A stretch of 64,000 nucleotides of DNA from Hirudinaria manillensis (taxonomy: Eukaryota; Annelida; Clitellata; Hirudinida; Hirudinidae), in NCBI GenBank assembly GCA_034509925.1, contig CM067537.1:5881001-5945000 (forward strand), written 5' to 3'. Position numbers and translations under genes: made by a program. The notes below the pieces were generated by a model. It was not told the DNA's origin and ran no database searches. It saw only the letters and a program-made list of their open reading frames with translations. Of this stretch, positions 1-14,100 are shown piece after piece. Position 1 is the stretch's first letter. Every line of letters begins with the position of its first letter.

Positions 1-2286
1 TAATCTTTCACATGTTGGGGACCAACTCGTGGTCATAGGGCTTATTCGAATGAGGCTCCCAATTCAGTTCAGTGGGAGTGCTAAACGCAGCATTCTTCCT
101 GAAGGGAGTGTCAAAATTCTTTTTTATCTGGCTTACCCCCTGTAATTACTTGAATAGTGTTACAAAGTTATTCAAATAATCAAGTAACAATTGCAACCCT
201 TGCCTGTACTTTTCGACAATTCTGAGACCAAAAAGTTATTGGTTGTTCGTAGATATAATCAGGTCTCTTGGAATAAAAAAAGTAATTCGTCGATGTTATT
301 AATCATCTTCAATAACTCGAGTTAAATATCCTGCTTACAAATGACTCGGCTATCGGACAAACGCATCTTTCTCTGGGTGGAGGAGCTGCTACAGGATCAG
401 ATGTTTTGAATCTTTCTTTATATTTTTTGTCTTTCAATTCTCTCCTAAATGACATAACTCTTTTAATAATTATTCTGATGTTGCAAAACGTCAATCTTAC
501 ACTGCCTGTTCATAAAATAGTTTTTCCATGACTTGGTGTCTCGTTTCTTTGAACAAGATAGGATCATATTTATCAAATCTTCAACGAATTTGAAATTGTT
601 GCTTCCTTACTGTTGCTTTTGCATGCATCGTGGAGGGGCCTGTAAGCATCCAGATGTGTTGTTAAATCTTCAGTTCTGTAATTATAGGGTGGAACCAACA
701 ATCCTTTGTGGGCCTTTGTTATTCTCAGTACCGTGTCGTATTTTCTCTCTTCATCCAGACGTGAGGTAGATCTCTGCGCGAGAAACATCAAGTTGGACCA
801 AATGAATTAATTAGTTCTTGATATCAATTCAAAGCTTTTAGGAAGTGGGTCGTCGGCATCGAATAATGTATTTTAAAATTAAACAAATATTTTAATAAAA
901 CTAATCTAGTGCGTGGAATTTTGAGAAAATATGCGATATATTTCAATAGAATTTGTTACAACCTCTTCGAACCAATTTTCAATCAAACACTTAGCATCAG
1001 AATTTGGGATTGGAATATTGTGGCGACATAATCCGGGCATTTTCGAGATTAACTTTCCCTGGGGACGCTAAAACTACTTTCCGATAAACATCAACGTTTG
1101 AGCCAGCTCAGTAACTATGACAACGAACTAAGATAAAATATTATACATTTATGTTTATACTGAGAAATATAACCGGCATAAAATATTTTCAAACTTATGC
1201 TTATTTATTTGTTAAATTGAAACTCATATTAAAATGCCTAAAATATCTGCATTGAAAAGTGATGATATAAGTAATTTCGACAACTTTTACAATGCCGAAC
1301 CAGTCATATGCTACAAAAGTCGATTTTTCTTATAGTCTTCTGTTTAGAGTTCTTTTTAAAATTAAGTATGATTGATTCATTGATTTCCGGGCTTCAGTCC
1401 TTAAGGATTTAATCATTTTTTAATATGCATATCTGAAATCATATGGGTACCTAGCAAACAACAAATGATTTTCTCAAGTTGGTAATGAGAATAGCTATAT
1501 ATCTTTTTTTTTAACAAAGGAGTCATTTAAAGTTACATAAGTTACAAAATTACACATCGAACAGCCTTTAATTATTGATGTCGATCAAATCCAAAGTGAT
1601 CCACAATGGATTTCCTGGTGCAGCTAATTGCAGTTAATGGGACAATGAACTTCCGCAAGCCACTTATGGTTTTATCTTTTCATGGTTAAAGCTTTACACC
1701 CCTTGATGCTACGGAAATGCTAACAAATTGTACCATTGTTACCCCCAAGGGAATTCTCTTATCTCATGTAATAACAAGGACGGCTCATTCTGAGCACACT
1801 TTGGACCTCGCCTTAATGCACCATGGTTTCGAGTAGAAATTATTGTGAAGCTAGCCTTTCTTATGAAAGATGCATTATTGATTCAATGGGTGCCTTCACA
1901 AAAAAGGTCTCACATTAATCTTGTAGACGCTTCCTGAAACCACTTGAAGGATGGAGCCTTCCTAAAAGCTAAGTGAATAAAGAAGCATTTTTTTACTCTT
2001 AACTATATCGTCAAATCGAACTTGTTTGCAATTAGTTATATTATATTTATTAACGAAATCTATGTAGTTCCGTCGCTTAATTAAATGAGAATATTCAATT
2101 TTTCAATAAATCAAGATTTTGAATACTTTGAGATAATTTTTGTAAACAAAATAATTGTAAAATTACGTTTCTGCAAGTAGGATCAGGATCCTTCAACCAG
2201 TAAACATGCTTTAACTGGTAGTTATACTCGTAAAAGTTTTAGTGAAACGTTGTCGATATACGAAAGCATGTTATAACCATTGAAAT
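1..2286. other. intergenic or upstream DNA, no supported gene
   Basis: No exon in this stretch could be tied to a known family. Two minus-strand open frames, at about 573-791 and 309-494, have mixed amino-acid composition, but neither shows flanking splice signals joining it to anything else or a recognisable motif. Some exon remnants or an old transposon could be present, particularly at 1560-1870, but I cannot name one. Confidence 0.5.
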
Positions 2287-3263
2287 ATGTCAAATGATAA
2301 AAGCGACCCCCAAAAAGGCATGGAGAGCCTGAAGCACTCAAACAATTTCAAGTGCCAAATCAAACACTCCTCATACATAAGCTCAATTCAACCCGGATTG
2401 CAGCAGCCACACTTTGGCGTATTTTCAGGTGATACGGTATGCTATAAAGTAACATCAGAGAGCCATTTATTTTATTAATTTTAATGACATTGAATTGCTG
2501 GCAAATCCACAAAACAGATGAATTAACGCACGCAACAGACGAACGTCTTTACAACAGCAGTAATAACAACGACAAGGATTGAAGATTTCACTCATAAGTC
2601 CATTCTTCCCGAGTATTCTCCAAAAACAATCCTTTCGACATTTACTACTTCTTAAGAGATCAACAAGTCAGGGACAACTCGGAAAAGTAAGGATTTGCTA
2701 AATTAAACAAATTCGTTCTGCTCATTATGCAACATTAATAAATCACTAATTTTGTACTATTGTGAGAACATCGTATCTCCGATGATTGATAATATTTACT
2801 ATTTCGCATATGATGACCAGACCAAAGGGGGGGGGGGGTCCTAATCAGTAGCGATGGTATAGGCTGGCTGTGCACGGGACAAAGTAGCACTCATTTAAGA
2901 ATAGGCCCAGTCGGCTCTCATGACCAATTAAGCTTGTTATAGTACTAGTCGACTCAACACGCTGGCCAGATAAAAGGTTGCCAGCAACGACCCGCTAGTA
3001 ATTGCTACGAAGCAGCACAAACGTCTGGTCGCTACTTTCGTTATCGATACAGTTTGCTGAATAATGGACATTCCGTATTGTTATTTATATGTATTCATCT
3101 AAAATAACTTACATCTGCAGATGAGAGGAACATAAGTTCTAGGAACATTTTCGGCGAAGAATGGAAAGATTCAGAAGACGATTTGAATTTGCTTTCCGTA
3201 AAGTCGTATGCCACAAACAAAGATACAACGTGGCCGGTTATCCTCGAAGCAACATCAAGATGA
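2287..3263 (+). CDS. possible two-exon small upstream ORF preceding the SMS-like gene
   Basis: An ATG at 2287 opens a 47-codon frame ending at a good donor (TTTTCAG then GTGATA, exon 2287-2428, phase 1). The next acceptor, CATCTGCAG at 3118-3120, starts an exon at 3121. Joined in phase, the frame runs a further 47 codons to TGA at 3261-3263. That TGA overlaps the ATG at 3260, a possible start of the lipid-synthase frame (ATGA overlap). No family is recognised. It could be a leader ORF in the 5' untranslated region, an alternative N-terminus separated from the main frame by a further intron or a frameshift, or chance. The joined frame and overlap are seen directly; any function is unknown. Confidence 0.25.
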
Positions 3264-6057
3264 CAAGCGTAAAGACATCGAACGAACAAATAAATTGGGA
3301 GGAGCAGGGGAAGCCCCTTATGGAACCCAACGGAATCGCCCAGCAGCCCCTACCCATCAACAACAGACCGTCTAATCTCGACGAACCTTCAGACGACATG
3401 ACGATAATCGACATCTCCCCTGTAAATAAGAAAAACCACTTTCCAGAGCTTCCCAGGTTCATAATCAGCTACATTTACATGTTCATCTTCGGCCTGGCGA
3501 ACTGCTTCATCGTGGTCATTGCTCACGATTGGACTCCAGATAGGACACGTTACTTACCTCTGCCCGATATCATTCTCGACAATATTCCGTATTTTCCCTG
3601 GGCATTCCGCGCCTGCGAGGGAATGGGCATGGCTCTGCTAATCATCTTCGCCGTCCTCATATCAATTCACAAGCACAGGTGAGCAACTTATAACGGATGC
3701 AATCATTCAAAACTAAGCACGTCTTTTGGCGTTTCGAAATCTGCCGGACGCAAATTTTTAGATCGTTCGTGGAATTCGTTCCAGGCGATCCAAGGATTAG
3801 AACTTCATTGTTGCAGCAACCAGATGCTAACCGGCGCGTTTATCCCGAGCTTATTATAATCGTGGCTCGCATCCTTTATAACCATGCTTTATTACGTTGT
3901 TGCAACGTTTCCATAGGCAAAACATTTGAGGTCCTCGTCTGAGATAATTTGTCACTGCATTTGTCAAAATTAATTTACGCTTATTACTTTTAAGTTGAGT
4001 TTTAACCACTTTATGGTAAGCTTTTCGTTGATTATTATTATTATTAGTGGTGGTGTTTTTATTGGTATTATTATTATTAGTATTATTCTCAATACGATTA
4101 TTATTTAGTTCTGATCTCAGTGCACCCTGATTGCGCAAATTTTTGTTGCGCGATTTGTTTCAGGGAAGGAAGTATTTAATATCGTGGAAAATATTCGGCT
4201 TAAAGACCAGGATCTTGTCCCGTGATAATTTCTTGCAATTTCGAATTCGGCGGATGTGAAAGGTTAAAAAATTGAAAGAAGGAAGAGTATAGATGATAAT
4301 TATTCATTTGACACGTGATGACGATCAGCAAATAATTGAGAAATAATAATTAGTAAAAAAATTTGCATTGCTCAATTAACTCACGAATTTGGTCCGTGGA
4401 ATTTATAATTAACCAATCAAAGCGAACGTGCTGCATATTTGAATATTCATGATGGATAATCGCAACTCGTGAGTTTGTAGAGCGTGATAGTACATTCCTG
4501 ACTGGTGACACGCATGTGACATGGCAAACAAATGAATGAATGAATGAGTGAGTGAATGAATTTGTTACCTCAAATTCCTAAATGATTAGGTCTCCCTCAT
4601 TAAAACATTTCAATTTGCTTTTAACACATTCGGTGCTTTCTGACTTATTTGCTTCAATTTATCCTTTGCAAGCCCTCACAAGTCAGGAAATGTATCGCAA
4701 AGTTCATCCCAACTTAAGGATTTAATCGGGTGTTGTCTTAATGATTATTTATTTAAATTATGAAATTCATCGAAATTTAACATAATTTGTATTATGAGTT
4801 TTTATTATGAAAGTTAGAATCGCAACTAGAAATAATAAACTAATTAGAAGGTATGGAGACAAATTTAATTATATAAAACAGTAAAATTTCCCGTATTGAT
4901 GTTTGCACTTGAACGTGACTCAATAGCAGCAATACTACAATTACAGTGAATAATGCACACTTGTCTTTAAGATACTTTAAATGCGTCACTAGGACTTATG
5001 GCGATGATTAGTGCACAGACGTTACAAGAAACATGATAGGAATGATAAGTTAGTACTCCAAATATTTCAATTTTAAACTTTGGAAAGCAGGAAAATCACT
5101 TGGCAGTAATCAATTACATTCACTTAATTGCATGCCTCCGGCTCCATATTTGCTTTAAGTAGGCCAACAACCACTAAGCTAGTCCCGCATTCAGGGTAAA
5201 CAAGCACTTTGCGCAGATGGAAAGATCCGGTAAAATTGGCAACTGGATTTTGAAAGTGTGCTTCGGTTTTGGTAACTCTGAAGCTTTCGATAGTCCTTTT
5301 GAAGACGATAGTTTTGCTTTTGGACTTTGGCAACAAAAATTATGTTACCTTCTTGGCATTTCTCAGAAAAACACTTTTTATTTTTTTTGCGCTTTAATTC
5401 ATTTGATTGTAAATTGAATGGAGTACTATAAAGTACTAAATGGAGAAATACAATTCAATTTATCAGCTTGTCTTTTTTAACGCTAGTTTTTATCTTCTTA
5501 GCTCTGGGAAAAGTGATTTTCTGCTCGCTGAGTCATCTTGTTGTAATAACAAATTCCTCTCGATGGGGAATCCCAATCAGGGATGGCAATTGCGCAACAT
5601 TGCGACAGCGAGTTGTTGTCAACAACGCCGGCCGAAATCGTACCGATAACTGCTACCATTATTACCTATCACTCAAATATGTGATAAATTCTAGAGTGAA
5701 AAATGTTCAAAAGTTTAGCTTTTGTTTCACATTTCGATCGAACGAATTGAAATTGCAGACGATATTTTTTTCTTTAAGTTGGTTCTGCTTGAGTCAGTTC
5801 TGGTTAGGTCTTCATGAAAATACATTTGTTGATTTCTTAATCGTTCAAACTTTGATCAAAGCATCTGGTTTACCTCCCGCGTTCCAACTTCTAAGTCTTC
5901 TAAGTAACAATAAGAATCTTTTAAGCAAGTGGTACATAAATCCAAAAGTGAAATAACTTCAACGAGTCAGATTGATAGAGACTCATATAAACCATTATAA
6001 ACCAAGCCATCTACTAATCAAAATTCTAAATGGCCTTGTCATTACAATGATAATTAT

Positions 6058-6140
<83 letters not shown>

Positions 6141-9100
6141 TCATTTATATAGCGCCGTGAGCGTGAGCTACAGGGGCGCTGAAATTATGAATATTGTTTT
6201 CTCAATTACTAAGCTTTCCTGAGAAGTCGCGTTTTACTTTATGTATAACTACTTCAGGTATAACTACGTATAAACATTTTAATAATGATGATTATAGTAC
6301 GTTTATCGAATCTTCGAGATCACTTCAAGTCTGAGAGTAGCTTTCCTTGAAGAGAAAAAAATATACGATTTAAGTGCCGAATTAGTTGACTGCTTTATGC
6401 ATAATTTTCTGTTTTTGTTTATTGAAACAATTCAGTTGAAATTGTTTTATTTGGATTTCCAAAATTAGGACTTATAGATAGCGTTGATGTTTGCTCAATC
6501 ACTGTCTACCTAGTAAACTTGCCACTAGATGATGGCTCATGCGATTATGATAGTGATTTACAAAATTTTATGCTAAGCTTTAAGAAAAGCATTGGCTGCC
6601 AATGAATGAGTTCTACGGAAGCCTCCCTTCAATTAACAATTCAATTGTCTTAATTGTTCCCAAGCAAGATTCTCAGATCCCGTGGCTGGGTTTCCTTCTT
6701 TCTTCTCATTTGAAATCATGTTAATAAGCCTCAAAATGTTTATAACGGTGGTTGGTAACAACTATCATATCCCTTGTTGACGAATGAGTTTTGAGCGTAA
6801 TTGCTTAAGACGTTTTATGAAATCGAATCATTTCCGAAGTATTTAAAAAAGCTGCAACGGTTTGTTTTAAATAATTCTTTTATTCCGCAAGCTATAAGCG
6901 CTATAAACATGAACCACCCTTACATCAAACCATGTAAATCAAAATAGATTTAAGTGACGATTAGTAACATCATTAACTTTAGTCAGTAATTAAGCATTTA
7001 CAGTTCGCTTTGTGAATGTTTTTTTTGTTAATCCTTTTCAAAAGCCGCGAATCAAGATAAGAAAGTACAATTGCAAAAATAAGTAAAGAGGTAATAGAAA
7101 AATATAATAGCAAGTTTAATTAAGTGTAATTATCTTTAATTTTATCTTGTGGATTTACCACCAATAAAGTTATTATCTTAGATAACGATTAAGCCATCGA
7201 CGAAACAAGCATTTATCCTGAAGTAGCAAATGTCTATTGTATGTTTGCATGGCTTATGAAGTGGTCGACAAATGTTTTTGTTGCTGCATTTTGCAAGATA
7301 AATAAAGCTTTAGACCATAATTATGGAATTACGAGCGGGTTAGGTCAGAGTTTACCAGTTGATCAAATAGCTTTCGCGCTCAGATTGGAATAGCGTTTAT
7401 CATGTAGGTACGAACGACCACGACTATTTTATTGACAACGACGGGTTTTGTAAGATGATAAGTTCGATTGAGTTCACATTCTTTGTAAATCGCATCAGGT
7501 ATTTATATTTATTGCTTCAGGTTATTACCTCCGTAATTCATTGATTTACAAATAAATAGTTTTTAGCGGATCCTTCCAACCACGAAGCGGTCTGGTAAAG
7601 TAACATTCACAGAAATACGACTGTGAAGTTGGCAAACTTTCACAGAATTAATGAAATCTTAATGAAAAGCCTGATCTCGCTGTTCAAAACTTTAATAAGT
7701 GAATGAGAGGAACCGGATTAAGGTTATTTCTCTGTGTGGGAAATCTGATTTAAGAATTGTAGAGTTTCAATCGCAGACGTCATTTACTTATTTTTAACTT
7801 CATGAGACATACAAAAACTTTGCGAATGCCTAAGTGTTGACCAAACTTTAATTTTAAAGCCAAACTTTTTGATGTAGATGGTGATGAAAGGTATGATCAT
7901 TTGATAAATTATTATAATTACTATTATTATTGGTTCTCATTATTATGAATTATTAATATTTGATTATCATTACTATGAACCAAAAATGCAGAATCAATAG
8001 TTTAATAATTGTTTTATACCATTGCAATATATTCTGATATTTACAAAAGATTTTTTGTCCTGATTGAACATTTATTTAATCAGTGGTTATTTGGGCTGAT
8101 TAGGAAATGGGTGTGTTGCATATTTACTTAAACTTGCTTTTTAAGTTTTTTTTATTAAAATCAAATAATATTTATCAGGTTCGTCATTCTCAGAAGGTTT
8201 TTCATAATATATGGTACAGTGTTGCTGATGAGGTGTCCAGCCATGATACTCACATCTCTATCCATTCCAAGTGAACATCTGCAGTGTGAGCCAATGGTGA
8301 GAAGATTTATAATAAGACAATAATACCTGTAATTGATATTAATACACATAATGACAACAGCTTAATTTAATACCTTAATTATTAATTTCAATCTTTCAAT
8401 TAGCCATGTTTTTGAAAGTTAATTCCAATGGTTGTGCTCATAGATGCTACAACAATGACACCGGATTTGGTGTTACGTTTGAAACCTGGCTTGAACTGCC
8501 ACAAGAATTCTTGGAAATAACTTTATAAGTGTCAAAAAAAAGCTTCACAATTAGAAGCTTAATAATAATAATAGTTAACTACAATCAATACCTTTAAAAA
8601 TATCATTAATGTCAGTTGATTATCAGCTGCTTATTTTAACTTATTTCCTAATATTTAATTAATCAATCAATCAAAGATTAGATAAGTTGAACAACAACAA
8701 CTTTCATTATCATTCTGTTATCATTTCAAAAGCTGAACGACACTCTCTGGTCAAAGTTCCAACGAGCAGGGAGTGTGTACATGAAGATGGGTCTCTCAAG
8801 TCAAGGTGTCATGACTTGTGGTGATTACATGTTCAGTGGTCACACGGTCTTCCTTGCTTTAATGAATTTCACCATTACAGAGTGTGAGTTTATTCCTGAT
8901 ATTCCAATGATATGCATAGCATAAATTTATATTGATTAAGAATCTAATGACAGGTTAATAGCAATAATTTATATTTAATTTAGAAGATGGTAAATCGATT
9001 ATTGTCACTTATTGTGACAAATACATAATAATAATAATAATAATGGACATCGTCATATCACATATATAATATATATTTAATATGACAGATTCCCCAATTG

Positions 9101-9477
9101 TGCTCCTACATATCTTCACCTGGCTAATAACCTTGGCTGCCATGTTTTTCATTTTAATGGGAGAAGCTCATTATTCAATCGACGTCCTAATTGCATTTTT
9201 CCTCTCCGGCCTTTACTTCAACTACTACCATACTTTGGCCAATCACCACAACCCGCTGAACGAGTCCTCACTTCACACCCCTCCGGCCTCCTGGATGAGA
9301 AGGCTCTGTTTCATCAGGCAGCGAGTGAGGATATGGGTGCCCTTTTACAGCTATTTGGAAAAGGGAACGGGCGGTGCGCCCTTACCCCACGAGTACGAGT
9401 CGCCCATCACGGCCTTCTTGAGATTCGTGCGAGGTGTGCGTCACAGAGTGATCATAGGCAAATCTAGGCAAATCTAG
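3161..9477 (+). CDS. sphingomyelin synthase family protein (SMS/SMSr type), 391 aa
   Basis: Probable multi-pass Golgi, ER or plasma-membrane enzyme moving a phosphocholine or phosphoethanolamine head group to ceramide. Coding exons: 3161-3678, 8179-8296, 8733-8883, 9089-9477; junction phases match and total 392 codons. Family motifs are in order: PLPD near residue 133, RRFF at the start of exon 2, [10 protein letters not shown] (motif D3) in exon 3 and HYSIDV (motif D4) in exon 4. The catalytic His-His-Asp triad is therefore intact. About six membrane segments are visible, the first [18 protein letters not shown]. An in-frame TAG at 3140 limits the start to ATG 3161 or ATG 3260. No SAM domain is encoded here, unlike vertebrate SAMD8/SMSr, but an upstream exon cannot be excluded. 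Intron 1 is 4.5 kb. Head-group specificity cannot be read from the sequence. Confidence 0.93.
6060..6180 (+). mobile_element. (TAA)n tract with conserved tail, copy 1
   Basis: About 26 TAA units (6060-6138) are followed by a tail from 6138 to 6180 that includes CATTTATATAGCGCCGTG and ends TACAGGGGCGCT. The same tail and TAA tract occur in the opposite orientation at 59143-59208, with only a few differences over 43 bp. A shared non-simple tail attached to a simple repeat indicates a dispersed element, for instance the 3' end of a SINE or LINE, and not an independent microsatellite. The tail contains AGCGCC and GGGGCGCT, which can form a short hairpin. No coding capacity is present. It sits in intron 1 of the SMS-like gene. 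Confidence 0.6.
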
Positions 9478-11180
9478 ACTAATACAACGTGTACATTATC
9501 TTCCTTGTAAAATTTTGTCAAATTGTACGTAAGCTTTTGTGTGTGAAACTTAAGAGTGATTGATTGTTCTTTGAGACCAGGATGTTTACATTTTTTTTCT
9601 GATATTCCTTTGTATCAATTTACAATGGTTCAGTGGAGCATTTAATAGAAGTGTCCACTAATGTTGTATGATCAACATCTAAAAAGTCCACGAGTCTTTC
9701 ATGCACGTGACTTATCGTCCCCTTGAAAGTTTGTGTACGATCGTTTGTGATTTCAATGTGATTTTAGTTGATTTACAAAATTCTGCGAGTTTTTGGAAGC
9801 CACAAAAAAGCCTTGGGAAAACCGGTGTTGAAAACTTAAAATAATTACATGGCTTTTTTGGATGTAGGACTTAACAAGACCGACTCCAAAAGTGCAAAGT
9901 TTACAATTGATGCTTTCCACACGTGTTCATCATGGAAATGAAGATGTTTCTGTTTTTGAATCACTTCAAATTTTTCATATCGCGTTTTGTGTCAAGTACC
10001 CAATTTTATCTCAAACTTGGTGCTATTTTTTCAGTTATTTTTGATCAATACAATTTGCAAAATGCCATCTGAACTTGTTTCTTTAACACGTTGAATGGGA
10101 TCTACGTACGTATTTCCAGTGAACAACATAATTATTAGGGCCATTAGAATCATGCACCGTGACCAACTATGAAGCAGCGTTTTCCCCCATACAAAGTTAT
10201 AGTGTACTAATTAAGAAAATAACGTTTCAATACATCAGTCCCCACAAGTATGCTGGTAGGACTATGGGCCTGGCATTGAAAACCTAAATACATCTAAGTT
10301 TACCACATAAACAAGACAATTAACTTTTAGTTTATATTCTAATTGTTTAGTTCAAACTAAACAAAATCACCAAGTCTAATTGCACCGATTCCCCTCTGGA
10401 ACATTAGATTCTTCGAATAGATTTTAACCCTGATGAGTTTTCAAAAGGACTCATTCCTTTCAGGTGGTCCTATTATTTGAGCTGGTTGTGTTAATTGGTC
10501 ATGTGATTAAGAGGTTAATTAAATAATTTACTCAATGACTTCCAAACTAAGCACGATGAGTCATCATCTTCTGACAAGGATGCAAGTTTTTCAAAGGTTC
10601 AAGTTGCACACAAGTTGCAAGTGGAATGGCTTTATGTACACAACCATGGGTGAACACATGCATATGAGTCACGTATATGTATATATATACATACATACAT
10701 ACATATATAATCCAATAACATCTTTTAATTAATTAAATTGTATTGATTGCTTAATTTAAAACCAAATATGTGCAGAAGTAATGACCAAAAAGGGAATCCC
10801 AAACCCTCAATAATAATATTCGTTATTAAATTTAATTAATTTTAGTGAAACAATGGAAATGTTAATTACAAGTGTGATTATAATTTACAACTACTTTCTG
10901 TGAGTCAGCTTGGAATGTGCTGGGATTTCAGCTTCAGAAGTTCATCCATCTAATAAATAATTGAACAAATAAATGAATGAATGAATGAATGAATGAATGA
11001 ATGAATGGATGGATGGATGGATGGATGGATGAATGAATGAATGAATGAATGAATGAATGAATAAATAAATAAATAATTAAATAAGCAGGATATGGATGAT
11101 GGATGGATGAATGAATGAATGGACAAATTGATAAAATAAGTATGTATATTGGTTTAAGATGAAAGTTAAGTTTGAATAAG
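9478..11180. other. convergent intergenic spacer between SMS-like (+) and TMF1 (-)
   Basis: The two flanking genes end toward each other, so this contains both 3' untranslated regions. There is no coding evidence. It holds a TATATACATACATACATATA tract near 10679-10706 and a (GAAT/GGAT)n microsatellite from 10970. The short open frame at 10535-10732 is dominated by the repeat and is not supported. Confidence 0.6.
10970..11122. repeat. (ATGA)n/(ATGG)n tetranucleotide microsatellite
   Basis: ATGA units switch to ATGG units, return to ATGA and then pass into AATA units up to about 11078. A small second block lies at 11092-11122. It lies just beyond the stop codon of the TMF1 homolog, probably in or after its 3' untranslated region. 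Confidence 0.9.
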
Positions 11181-14100
11181 TCATGAAAGCAGAACCTGGC
11201 ACTTATAAATCTCCTTGATGTCTTGAAGATCCATTCTCAGTTCTTCTGCCTCTTCGACTTTCTCTCCATACATCTGGAGAAGTGCATTGTGTCTGTCGGT
11301 CACCTCCTAGGAGGGAAAAGCAAGTCATTATGATGATGATGATGATGATGGTAAAGATGATAATTACCTAACTAATTAACGAAACCAATGATGATGGTAT
11401 AATTAGAAATGTTTGGGCCTGGACCAATCAACTAATGATAGGCAATTGTCATGGAAAATTTATGAGCAAAATTGAAACCTTCGTAAAGGAATGACCAGGG
11501 TTTGCAAAGTTAATGAAAAATGGCAAAAATTATATATATTCCAAGGGTCAAATAAATTTATGGATTTATATTATGGTACTAACGTCATGTTTACCAAACA
11601 TCAATCATTGAAATGATAACATATTACAAACGCCCCAGATTACAAGCAGTAACTTGTTTCATTGCCCAGTATTACAGGCAATAACTTATTACATAACTAC
11701 ATAATTACATAACATTCCAGCAAACCCACTTTAAACTGTTTTTCCAGTTCCAAATGAACCTCCACCTTGTTCTGCAACTCTTCATTCAACGTTGACATGT
11801 TTACGAGTTCCTGAGACAAAGATTCTCTCGTTCTCTCCAGTTCTGATATGTTGGACTGGAAGTAATTTATTAATTGACAATTTATTACATAATCAACTTA
11901 TTTAATTAATAAAAATATATAATAATAATATCATTTTATTTATCTTTCAGTATATGTTGCTCTCAGTGACTACATAACATGTAACTACTTACCTTAACTA
12001 CTGAATTATTAATAATTTAATAATTAGCAATACTAACATAATTATGTGTTTCATAATTTAATTCATAATATACAAAGTGACTCGTTCATGGTGGTCTTCA
12101 TCAGGCGCTTTCATTGGCTGCTTAGCATGCACTTACTTAACTGGATTAATGAATAATTAATAAATTTATTCACAATTCAAAGTAAGTCAAAATCAATTCT
12201 GATTGGCAAAATGGACTCGGATCTTACGAGAAGTTGAGTTATTTCTCCCTGTCTGAGTTTGAGTTGCGATTGAAGATTTTCAATGACCGTCGAACCCGAT
12301 GCTCCTCTGATGCTTTCATAAACTGATTGCCTTCCACTTCCTTCCAAGTAAAAACTTCTGCTCAAACTCCTCTCTTGACTCTCCTCCTGTTAATATTAAT
12401 TGGCCATTAACAACAACAACAACAATAATAATAATAATACTAAAAATAACATTATTATTATGGTTGTTATGATTATAATAACAATAATACTATTATTACT
12501 ATTGTTATTTTTATAATCATTATTCCCATTAATATTATTCCTCATTATTCCTTATTATAATTTGGAAACAACAATGAAAGTCATATAATAATTAAAACAT
12601 TATTACAATAATGAAAGTTATATAATAACAATAACATTACTATTATTATTATTATAATCATTATTCCAATTAATATTATTCCTTATTATAATTTGGAAGC
12701 AATAATGCAAGTCATGGCCAACACTAAAGAGTAAAACCAATTGAGCAAGAATTAATGATAGGAGAATCAAATGTTGATTAAAAACTGACATTCGTTGGAG
12801 TGGAGGTCACTGAGTACCTGAGGACATCTTCTGAAGGTTGAGGTGTTGGTGTTGACTTCATCGACCAATTCTGGAGCTGCATCTCCTGCGACGGAAGAGA
12901 TGTTGACGTGCGTGCGTGCGAGCATTGACGAGAAATGCTGATTTGTTTATTTAATGCCTTTTATATTTAATGCCAGGCAATCATGGCTCCTATGGAGTCT
13001 GAGACTCTTTTTATTAAGAAGCTTGCATCCTTAAAAGCGCCTGCATTGGACATATGATGACTCTGGCCAATATCTTCATAGCATGCAAGTATAAAACCCT
13101 CCTAAATATATTTCCTATTAATTAAATGGCTTTTAAATCAATTAAATTAAAATGCTTCTAAATGTTCACCTTTTCTTTCAATTGGTCAGCAATGACAACG
13201 TTCCTTTTCTTCTCTACATCTGCTTTCATTCTCTCCATCTCTATTTGGTTCTCCAGCAGAATCTGTTCAGAGACACAAAACAAAATAATTTAAATCTAAT
13301 TAAATTATTTAATTTCTATTGTAATATAAATTTAATATTTTAATTATTTAATATTATATATTATTTAATATTTATCAATATTTTCAGTATTAAAATTTGT
13401 AATTCAGATTTTAAAAAAAAATGCTTGGCTAGAAATAAAATAATAAATTGACATAAACATCCGCTCAAATCACATCATAAAGAATATTAATTAAGCTAAT
13501 AAAATTGTTTAATTAATTTATATTTATTTAAATTAGTTCACCTTCTCTTTTTTCAAATCTTTTATTTCTTCTTCCATCTTTCTGATCAAAGCATCCTTTT
13601 GTGCAGTGACTCTGGCAACAATGGAATGAATTAAGAAGACAATAATTTAATAATTACTTAGTCATGTGCTTTGTTTAATAATAATTAATTACATATGCTT
13701 TGTTTCTTCAAGGGCTCCAAGTTTTGATCTCTCTATTTCAAGTTCAGCTTGCAATCTTGCTTTATCCTGTCTCAGAGTGGAGACCTGTGGATGAGTGAAA
13801 CATTAATAAATAAAAAAATCAATAATGTAATAAATAAAATATATATATTAAATATAAAAAAATTAATTAATAATAATAACTATGGTGTTAAATTATGTCA
13901 AATTTTCTGGAACTAACATTAATAAATATGAAAATTAAAATCGTAATAAATAAATAAAAAAAAAATATACATATATAAAATAAATACGACATTGAAAGAT
14001 AATTATTATAACTAAACAAAGCATTCATACCTGGATTTCGAGGGAATTGATGCGAGTTGAGAGTTCCAAGATGTTGTCGATGTTGTTCCTTTCTTTCTCC

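Noticed and set aside
573-791. 72-residue minus-strand ORF with mixed composition
   Set aside because: No homology recognised, no splice partner, and a length reachable by chance; not strong enough to call.
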